Below, piece by piece: positions 13,650 to 18,927 of a stretch of DNA of 18,927 nt; position 1 is the stretch's first letter, and the number at the start of each line of letters is the position of its first letter. The translations under genes were made by a program, and so were the position numbers. The notes under the pieces were generated by a model that saw only the letters and a program-made list of their open reading frames with translations, did no database searches and was not told the DNA's origin. The stretch covers positions 1 to 18,927 of the forward strand of contig JAIRPU010000135.1 of NCBI GenBank assembly GCA_031256815.1. The letters run 5' to 3'. This stretch comes from Spirochaetaceae bacterium. Its GTDB lineage: Bacteria > Spirochaetota > Spirochaetia > Treponematales > Breznakiellaceae.

Positions 13650-14915
13650 CTAGACTGACGCACCACGGAGAGCTTGACTTCGGAGCCGCATATAAATAAT
13701 TCGCGCGGCGGCATCTTCAAGTCTTTCCCGTTTTAAAACGCCCCTGTTAAACGCCGCATTTATCGCATTATAAGTGGCGGCAAGATTTACAGGCCATGCC
13801 ATAATCATATCCGCGCCGGCGGCAAGAGAGGCAATAGCCGCATCCGGCGCTAAAGTCCCCCCCATAGCGCCCATAGAAAAATCATCGGCAAGTACAAAGC
13901 CAAAAAAGTTCATCTCTTCTTTTATTTTTTTTTGAATAACAAAAGGCGAAACGCTTGCGGCGCGTTCGCTGTCCCAGGCGGCGGCAATACTATGCGAAAC
14001 CATAATTCCGGCGGGCAGCCCGCTTGACGCCGCAGCGCGGAAAGGTTCACAGAGCGCGTCAAGTTCAACTCCGCTCCAGCGTAAAACCGGCCTTGCGCGG
14101 TGGGGGTCAACGCCTGTATTGCCCGGAAAATGTTTTACAACACAGGCAATGCCGCCTTCTTCCATGCCGCGCATAAACTCCAGCGCAGCTTTTGCCGTCC
14201 AGTTTGAATCGCCGCCATAAGACCTGCCGCCAAGAAAACGCTGGTTTTCCGCAGTTAAAGGCTCCGCTACAGGCGCCATATTCAAACTGAGTCCAAGCCG
14301 CAAAAGGCAGGCGGCGGAGGCAAGCGCATCCCGCCTTATGGCCTTAAGCGCCGCTTCTTCGCCGGAGCCGGCGCGCAAACGGTTGTAATATGCAGGTTCC
14401 GGCAGAGAAGCGCCGGCGCTTTTAACGCGCATTACAGCGCCGCCTTCCTGGTCGCAGGCAATAAACGGATACAAAAGCCCATCTTCGGTTTTAAGCGCGG
14501 CGCAGACGGCAAGCGAAGCATTCATTTTAATAATACTGTCTTCACTTATATTTAAATTTTTTCTAAAAAGCATAATTGCTCCGGGCTTTATCCTCAAAAT
14601 ACGCGCCGCTTCTTCGTTTGAAACAGCCCCCGCCGCGTCAACGCCGGTCATTATTACCTGGCCGCAAAGTTCGCCTGCGCCAAGAGATACCGCGATTTTA
14701 CGCGCCTTTTGTTCCAACGCCGCATCCCGCTCCGCATAAGATTCAATATATTTAAAGCCGGGGTAAAAAAAAGCCGGACGGGCTATGTTTTGAACATCAA
14801 AAGACAAAAAAACAAGCGGCAAACAAAAAAACGCAAGCGCGGCAGGCTGCGCGGCATTAAACAATACACGAAAAAAATCAAACTTTGATGAATAATTCAC
14901 GTTAAAGCGGTTCAT
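13650..14915 (-). CDS. glycoside hydrolase family 3 protein (NagZ-like beta-N-acetylhexosaminidase)
   Basis: A 421-residue protein with a hydrophobic N-terminal segment (about 20-42, NAAQPAALAFFCLPLVFLSF) that could be an anchor or signal. The GH3 catalytic domain follows, with FIACDQEGGAVMRVKS, LNMAPVAEP, VVKHFPGNTGVDPHRA, GIMVSHS, and the nucleophile region VLADDFSMGAM. NagZ-type enzymes have KHFPGHG and a His-Asp dyad in the next loop; here N replaces the second His, while DPH is kept. The protein would cleave N-acetylhexosamine links, probably in peptidoglycan fragments. The last residues (RSQALRGASV) run into the GC-rich repeat region. It diverges from hemW across 46 bp. Confidence 0.88.
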   Translation of the reverse strand: MNRFNVNYSSKFDFFRVLFNAAQPAALAFFCLPLVFLSFDVQNIARPAFFYPGFKYIESYAERDAALEQKARKIAVSLGAGELCGQVIMTGVDAAGAVSNEEAARILRIKPGAIMLFRKNLNISEDSIIKMNASLAVCAALKTEDGLLYPFIACDQEGGAVMRVKSAGASLPEPAYYNRLRAGSGEEAALKAIRRDALASAACLLRLGLSLNMAPVAEPLTAENQRFLGGRSYGGDSNWTAKAALEFMRGMEEGGIACVVKHFPGNTGVDPHRARPVLRWSGVELDALCEPFRAAASSGLPAGIMVSHSIAAAWDSERAASVSPFVIQKKIKEEMNFFGFVLADDFSMGAMGGTLAPDAAIASLAAGADMIMAWPVNLAATYNAINAAFNRGVLKRERLEDAAARIIYMRLRSQALRGASV

Positions 14916-14922
14916 TTTTATA

Positions 14923-14952
14923 GTTTTACAAAAAGCTTAAGTTTAATACAAT
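14923..14952. promoter_or_regulatory. overlapping face-to-face promoters of the GH3 gene and hemW
   Basis: Plus: TTTACA (14925-14930), 16 nt, TACAAT (14947-14952), then 9 nt to hemW ATG. Minus: TTGTAT (14946-14951), 17 nt, TAAAAC (14923-14928), then 7 nt to the GH3 ATG. Each -10 overlaps the other promoter's -35. Neither gene has a Shine-Dalgarno sequence. The pairing is inferred from matches to consensus. Confidence 0.45.
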
Positions 14953-14961
14953 TAGATTTGC

Positions 14962-16077
14962 ATGACAGCTTCGTTATATATTCATATTCCTTTTTGCGTA
15001 AAAAAATGCGATTACTGCGCGTTTGTTTCAGGCGAAGAAAGCAAAGCGCCGCAAAATATGGATGAGTATCTTTTTTTTTTATATGACGAATTAAAAAAAC
15101 AGCTCGATTTTTTTAAAGTTGATTCTGTTCCTTCAGTTTATATTGGAGGCGGCACCCCAACGCTGCTGGGCGCAAAACGGCTTGAAGCCCTGTTTTGCTT
15201 TTTGCATAAAAAACTTCCGCCGGATTTGCGCGAGATTACTCTGGAAGCGAATCCTGAATCTCTTGACGGCGAAATTATTTCTGTTTGCGAAGCCGCCGGA
15301 GTTACAAGATTAAGCGTTGGAATACAGAGTTTGAACGGCCGCTCCCGCAAACTCGCCGGAAGAAGCGGAGAACCGGAAGAGATAATAAAAAAGCTTAATC
15401 TGTTATTAAAAACAAAAATAGATATTTGTTTTGATTTAATAAGCGGCCTGCCGCAGCAGGATTTTGATTCAATTTATTTTGATATACAAAAACTTTTATG
15501 TTACAATCCGGCGCATATTTCTCTGTATGAACTTATTTTGGAAGAGGGAACGGCTCTATTCCGAAAAACACGCGAAAAAAAAATAACGCTGCCCACAGTT
15601 GAAGAACGCGAAGCGCTTTGGTTTTATGCCGCCTCTCTTTTACACGAAGCGGGATTTGAACAATACGAAGTTTCAGCTTTTGCGCGCGCTGAAAAATTCT
15701 GTATTCACAATATTCGTTACTGGCAAATGCAAAACTGGCTTGGCGTTGGAAGAAGCGCAAGCGGCACAATAATAGACGATGAGGCCTGCGCCGGAGTGCG
15801 TGTCTGTGACGGCAAGGTTGAAAAACTTGGCCGCGAAACGCTTTTAAAAGAGACAATAATGATGGGGTTTCGCTGTATTAAGGGCATAGACGAGGCGCTT
15901 TTTAAAAAACGTTTTAAACAACCGCTTTCGTTTTATATTCCAAAAACGCTTGCCGCATGGAGGGCAAAAGGGTTTTTACAAAGCGGCAACACCGCGCCAA
16001 AACAAAGCGGCCTGCTTTGGGTAAACGCAATTGCGCGTGATGCTTTTAACGAGTTATCCGCCCTCTCAAACAAATAG
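14962..16077 (+). CDS. hemW: HemW-like radical SAM protein (coproporphyrinogen III oxidase-like)
   Basis: A 371-residue protein. The cluster motif is HIPFCVKKCDYCAF with cysteines 12, 16 and 19, which bind the 4Fe-4S cluster that cleaves SAM. GGGTPTLLG and TRLSVGIQSLN are family motifs, and HNIRYWQMQNWLGVGRSASG near the C-terminal part is typical of HemW. HemW is a heme chaperone or heme-trafficking protein rather than a true coproporphyrinogen dehydrogenase, which would have an additional N-terminal signature. No other heme genes are in the window. A run of ten T at 15071-15080 lies in the coding region. The start has no ribosome site and lies 9 nt after a -10 candidate. Confidence 0.9.
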   Translation: MTASLYIHIPFCVKKCDYCAFVSGEESKAPQNMDEYLFFLYDELKKQLDFFKVDSVPSVYIGGGTPTLLGAKRLEALFCFLHKKLPPDLREITLEANPESLDGEIISVCEAAGVTRLSVGIQSLNGRSRKLAGRSGEPEEIIKKLNLLLKTKIDICFDLISGLPQQDFDSIYFDIQKLLCYNPAHISLYELILEEGTALFRKTREKKITLPTVEEREALWFYAASLLHEAGFEQYEVSAFARAEKFCIHNIRYWQMQNWLGVGRSASGTIIDDEACAGVRVCDGKVEKLGRETLLKETIMMGFRCIKGIDEALFKKRFKQPLSFYIPKTLAAWRAKGFLQSGNTAPKQSGLLWVNAIARDAFNELSALSNK

Positions 16078-16098
16078 CAGGCTTTTAGATACCGCCAC

Positions 16099-16296
16099 AG
16101 GCGGCCGGCTTCTGACTGCTGTCGCCGTACACCAGGCGGCCGGCTTCTGCCCGCGGATGCCGTACACCAGGCGGCCGGCTCCTGACCGCGGATGCCGTAC
16201 ACCAGGCGGCCGGCTTCTGTCTGCGGTAGCCGTACACCAGGCGGCCGGCTACTGCCTGCGGTCGCCATACACCAGGCGGCCGGCTTCTGTCCGCGC
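16099..16296. repeat. 35-bp tandem repeat (minisatellite), five full units and a partial sixth
   Basis: The core AGGCGGCCGGCTTCTG recurs at 16099, 16134, 16169, 16204, 16239 and 16274, exactly 35 bp apart. Each unit has about 10 variable bases, then GCCGTACACC. Because 35 is not a multiple of three, every frame is open for a stretch on both strands, which creates spurious open frames (for example a plus-strand one at 16031-16378). It lies between the ends of hemW (plus) and the PrsW-like gene (minus). It does not look like a CRISPR array: repeats and variable parts are too short and contiguous. Confidence 0.92.
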
Positions 16297-16339
16297 CAAA
16301 CGGCGGCTAAAAGCAGCCGCGCAAGCGGGCAGACGGCAG

Positions 16340-16990
16340 CTATTCGTTGGCGGCGTTGTTTATGGGACGAAGTCCTGATATAAGAGAGCTTATCGCAAGA
16401 ATTATCGCAAGCGCCGAAGATAATCCGCCGCGCGGTATCATCAAATTATAAAAACCATGAAGCGCCGCGGCAGACGCAAAGCGGCCAAGCGCCTTAACCG
16501 GCGAGCCTTTAACGCAATTTGCAGATTGCGCGCAGCGTAGTCCGCACGCGCCGTGTAATGGCGCCGCGCTTAAGGCCCTTGTAAGCAAAGCGCCTGTTTC
16601 TGTAGCGGCGTGCGCGGCAGTTTCAAGCGCCGCAAACGAAAGCCCCGCCAAAAGCCCGCCTGAACTGGCAAGCGCATTATTCAGCGTTACCCTAAAAACA
16701 CGGCGAACAAGCGTAAAACAGATTGAAAGCACAATAAAACGCGATACTTCTTCCAAAAACGCGGTTCTTAAAAATTCAAAAAAGATTGATTCTATACCGG
16801 TTTCTAAATAGATTTCCGGTAAAAATGCCTGCGCAAAAGCGGCAAATGCCAGACTCAATACACCACCGCCCAAAAAAACAAGCGCAAAATAAACCCGTAG
16901 TTTTACGCCGCGCCGGTTTATGTAAAACCACCCCAGCGCCGCCGGAGCAAAAGCCAAAAGCAAAATTAGCGCAAATATTACAATACTCAT
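16340..16990 (-). CDS. PrsW-family intramembrane protease-like protein
   Basis: A 216-residue, highly hydrophobic protein with several membrane helices (about 3-20, 32-55, 80-100, 110-130, 185-205). It has the PrsW/CAAX-protease-like metal-binding pattern: FLEEVSRFI (EE-x-x-R), GLSFAALETAAH, APLHGACG and AAALHGFYNLM. These supply two glutamates and histidines for a zinc site inside the membrane. PrsW proteins cut membrane proteins, in Bacillus an anti-sigma factor. The ATG overlaps the folC stop (ATGA). The gene ends about 40 bp from the 35-bp repeat array. Substrate unknown; the family call is based on motif order. Confidence 0.75.
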   Translation of the reverse strand: MSIVIFALILLLAFAPAALGWFYINRRGVKLRVYFALVFLGGGVLSLAFAAFAQAFLPEIYLETGIESIFFEFLRTAFLEEVSRFIVLSICFTLVRRVFRVTLNNALASSGGLLAGLSFAALETAAHAATETGALLTRALSAAPLHGACGLRCAQSANCVKGSPVKALGRFASAAALHGFYNLMIPRGGLSSALAIILAISSLISGLRPINNAANE

Positions 16991-18357
16991 TTTGAGTAAC
17001 GCGATACAAATTCGCGGATTTCAGCGGCAAGGTAAAACGAGCCTGTTCCAAGCACCGGCAAATTTAAATCGCGCGCATAGTCAAGAGCGGTTTTTATACC
17101 CGCCGCAGTATCTTTTATAAACTCTATGCCGCCTGAACGCGCCAGTTCCGGCGCAGATTCGCAAAATGCGGTAAACACATTTTCCGGGTCGCTAACCTTA
17201 AAAGTCCCCGGCGTAGTTATAATAACCCTGGAAAAAAGCGGCGCAAGACTTCTTGCCATGGCAGAGGCGTCTTTTCCCTGCGCACAGCCAAAAATCAGAA
17301 TTCCGCCTTCACCATAAAGCGTTTTCCATGTTTTGGCGCAAAGCGATATGCTTATTGCTGTATGCGCGCCATCTACAATCACCGCAGGCTGAGAGAGGAG
17401 CGTTTCAAAACGCGCCGGCAGCCGGATTTGCCGCACCGCATTTTGCATTAGGGAAGTTTGAATTTCCGGCCAGCCTTTGCGCATGGCAAGCAGGGCAAGC
17501 GAAGTGTTAATTGCCTGAATCTCTCCAATAAGTGAAATTTCAAGTTCAACAGGCGAATCAAAGAAATCTTTGGTAAGCGGACAAAGCGTCCATGAAGTTC
17601 CTTGTTGAGAAACTTTAACATTATCTATAAAGGCAATTTCCGGAAAATAAAAAAACGGCGCGCTGCGTTCCGCGGCAGTTTTTTTGAATAAATTGAGCGC
17701 ATCAGCTCCGTCGGTATGAGTTTGAGCCGCAAGAATAAGAGGGGTTTTGTTTTTTATTATGCCTGCTTTTTCAAACGCGATTTGCGCAATCGTATTGCCA
17801 AGCATATCTGTATGTTCAAGTTCTATTCCTGTTATTACCGTAACACGGCTTTGCGCTATATTTGTGGGGTCAAGCCGGCCTCCCATACCCGTTTCTACGG
17901 CAAGCGCGTTGCAATCCGCATATTTTGCACAGAGAAAATAATACAGGGTTAAAAGTTCAAAAAAAGTGGGTTCCGGCTGCAATTCAGGCGAACTTTCAAG
18001 TTTTTTTTGAACTTTACGAAGCGTTTCGCCTGCACTAATATAGATTTCTTCATCAAAAAAATTGTTGTTTAAAGTAATTCGCTCTCTGTATTCAGTTATG
18101 TGAGGTGAAAGATAACGCGCAACACGAAAACCCGCTTTTTCAAGAATCGCGCTTGCCATTACAGTAATTGAACCTTTGCCTTTTGAACCGGCAACATGAA
18201 AAGCGGGCGCGCAATTTTCCGGATTACCAGCCTCGTCCGCAATAACGCGCATTCGTTCCGGCCTCATGCTGGGAGGCTTAACTCCCTGTTCAAGATTGAC
18301 AAAACGGCCAAGCCAATTGAACACATCCTGCGCCGAAGTAAATGTTTTACCGGTCAT
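16987..18357 (-). CDS. folC: folylpolyglutamate synthase / dihydrofolate synthase
   Basis: A 456-residue protein of the Mur-ligase-like FolC family. FHVAGSKGKGS (about 53-63) is the ATP-binding P-loop, with Ser-Lys replacing the usual Thr-Asn. YLSPHITEYRERI, FFELLTLYYF, ETGMGGRLDPTN, GIELEHTDMLG and VDGAH follow in the expected order. It adds glutamates to folate and may also make dihydrofolate. The length is normal for FolC. The start has no ribosome site in the preceding 11 nt; a weak TATACA (minus strand) ends 11 nt upstream. The stop overlaps the PrsW-like gene, so the two are co-transcribed. Confidence 0.92.
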   Translation of the reverse strand: MTGKTFTSAQDVFNWLGRFVNLEQGVKPPSMRPERMRVIADEAGNPENCAPAFHVAGSKGKGSITVMASAILEKAGFRVARYLSPHITEYRERITLNNNFFDEEIYISAGETLRKVQKKLESSPELQPEPTFFELLTLYYFLCAKYADCNALAVETGMGGRLDPTNIAQSRVTVITGIELEHTDMLGNTIAQIAFEKAGIIKNKTPLILAAQTHTDGADALNLFKKTAAERSAPFFYFPEIAFIDNVKVSQQGTSWTLCPLTKDFFDSPVELEISLIGEIQAINTSLALLAMRKGWPEIQTSLMQNAVRQIRLPARFETLLSQPAVIVDGAHTAISISLCAKTWKTLYGEGGILIFGCAQGKDASAMARSLAPLFSRVIITTPGTFKVSDPENVFTAFCESAPELARSGGIEFIKDTAAGIKTALDYARDLNLPVLGTGSFYLAAEIREFVSRYSK

Positions 18358-18551
18358 AATAAGCAGCCTGTATACTAATAAGATTCTAACTTTTTGTGTA
18401 GCCTGCCCCGCGGCGGCCGTGGCTGGCGGGCCTGCGGCGGCTGGCGGCGTCGGACCAGCGATTCCGAATTATAAATAATTTATGTCCAGACATGGGCAAT
18501 TATTTTGAACAAAAGGTGGCTGCAGATACCCGCGCAAGCGATTGAAGCGGA

Positions 18552-18589
18552 AATTAGCGCTGAAAGCGCGAATTACAGCGGAAAGCGCG
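18552..18589. repeat. two adjacent 19-bp direct repeats
   Basis: AATTAGCGCTGAAAGCGCG (18552-18570) is followed immediately by AATTACAGCGGAAAGCGCG (18571-18589), differing at four or five positions. No function is apparent. Confidence 0.65.
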
Positions 18590-18828
18590 GTTTTTGCCGG
18601 CTTGTGTTAAGGCCGTCTTATGCGCAGTGCCGTAACTTCGCGCGGCTTTCTCGCAGGCCGGGGGACAACTGCTGCCGCCTGAGTCTGCGCAACGCAGCCG
18701 CGGTACAGAGTACGGCCGGCAAAAATGCGCCCAAAATACCATAAATGCATATATAAAACCGCGCCGCTTCATCATTTTTAATTAGGGATTCCCCTATGGT
18801 TAGATTTAACTTGGCTCAATGCGGCTTC

Positions 18829-18857
18829 TTGACCTTAAACGTAAGCGGCGTTAACAT
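18829..18857 (+). promoter_or_regulatory. candidate leaderless promoter of the V-ATPase gene
   Basis: TTGACC (18829-18834), 17 nt, TAACAT (18852-18857), then 6 nt to the ATG at 18864. The start site would fall on or beside the start codon, and no ribosome site is present. Confidence 0.45.
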
Positions 18858-18863
18858 ATTACT

Positions 18864-18927
18864 ATGGCGCAGCAAACGATTACCGGGCGCGTTACGCGCA
18901 TTTCCGGCCCTATCGTACACATTGCCG
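18864..18927 (+). CDS. atpA: V-type ATPase subunit A, N-terminus (runs off the right edge)
   Basis: Twenty-one codons are visible: MAQQTITGRVTRISGPIVHI and onward. G-R-V-x-R-I-S-G-P-I-V is the N-terminal barrel motif of V-type subunit A (usual form GRVVRVSGPLVVA). An in-frame TAA lies four codons upstream, so ATG 18864 is the only good start. Another frame starting at 18796 is also open to the edge but shows no family pattern. Treponemes use V-type rather than F-type ATPases, which agrees. In many spirochaetes subunit E precedes A; no such gene is seen upstream here. Only the N-terminus is visible, so confidence is limited. Confidence 0.7.
   Translation, partial: MAQQTITGRVTRISGPIVHIA

Larger units (their letters stand above)
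18358..18863. other. roughly 500-bp non-coding region upstream of the V-ATPase gene
   Basis: Between the divergent folC and the V-ATPase gene I find no convincing gene. An open frame at 18505-18744 and its reverse shadow carry no domain or ribosome site. The region holds a GC-rich patch (about 18401-18460), a 19-bp direct repeat pair, a small hairpin TAGGG-ATTC-CCCTA (18783-18796), and the V-ATPase promoter candidate. I see no tRNA or rRNA. Confidence 0.5.

Noticed and set aside
13445..13720. 91-residue minus-strand frame over the 10-bp repeats
   Set aside because: It overlaps the end of the GH3 gene in another frame and encodes a repeat-derived peptide.
15071..15080. Run of ten T in hemW as a phase-variation tract
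   Set aside because: A and T runs of 8-10 are common throughout this AT-leaning sequence and hemW is a housekeeping gene; no special sign of switching.
16099..16296. CRISPR array
   Set aside because: The variable parts are only about 10 bp, the units are contiguous at 35 bp, and no cas genes are present.
16031..16378. Open frame across the 35-bp repeats with a repetitive peptide, and its counterparts on the other strand
   Set aside because: The repeat length is not a multiple of three and contains no stops, so all frames are open; no ribosome site and no independent sign of coding.
18505..18744. 79-residue plus-strand frame before the V-ATPase gene
   Set aside because: No ribosome site, no recognisable domain, and composition like the other GC-rich gaps. 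It is not subunit E.
18796..18927. Alternative frame MVRFNLAQ reading to the right edge
   Set aside because: It overlaps the frame with the clear V-ATPase subunit A pattern and has no features of its own.

Overview
This window looks like chromosomal DNA of a spirochaete, most likely from the treponeme branch. The basis is indirect. It carries a CarD-type regulator overlapping ispD, the start of what looks like a V-type (not F-type) ATPase subunit A, a relaxed lipoprotein signal, a predicted outer-membrane barrel ending in Tyr, and a membrane-anchored PilZ protein next to a DUF58 protein. No 16S gene or other decisive marker is present, so genus is not assigned.

Left part (1-4275, all minus strand) is accessory DNA. 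A fused nuclease-methyltransferase gene (2260-4275) overlaps a two-TRD specificity subunit gene (806-2263). Together they resemble a BcgI-like / type IIG restriction-modification pair without a separate HsdR. The fused gene has an uninterrupted run of 11 G residues in codons 33-36, and one base more or less hits a stop soon after, so it is a strong candidate for ON/OFF phase variation. Downstream lies a hicB-hicA toxin-antitoxin pair in reversed order, then a second diverged copy of the last 25 codons of hsdS. The toxin-antitoxin pair is therefore bracketed by 85-bp direct repeats. A partial small ORF closes the left edge.

Middle part: 4574-8204 (plus) encodes a META-domain lipoprotein, a flavodoxin, a ModE-like one-domain regulator, a divergent PAP2-like membrane protein and an outer-membrane-barrel candidate. 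It converges on carD-ispD (8233-9467, minus). Then come an unknown protein, a PilZ protein and a DUF58 protein (9578-12116, plus). These converge on an orphan ygeW carbamoyltransferase gene (12138-13337, minus).

Right part: a GH3 glycosidase gene (minus) and hemW (plus) diverge from only 46 bp. folC and a PrsW-like protease gene overlap on the minus strand. A 35-bp minisatellite lies between the ends of hemW and the PrsW gene. A roughly 500-bp non-coding stretch precedes the truncated V-ATPase A gene at the right edge.

Two things run through the window. First, several operon-leading genes have a -10-like box only 5-9 nt before the start codon and no Shine-Dalgarno sequence, which suggests leaderless transcripts. 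Second, gaps between genes are filled with GC-rich, often repetitive DNA unlike the AT-richer genes.
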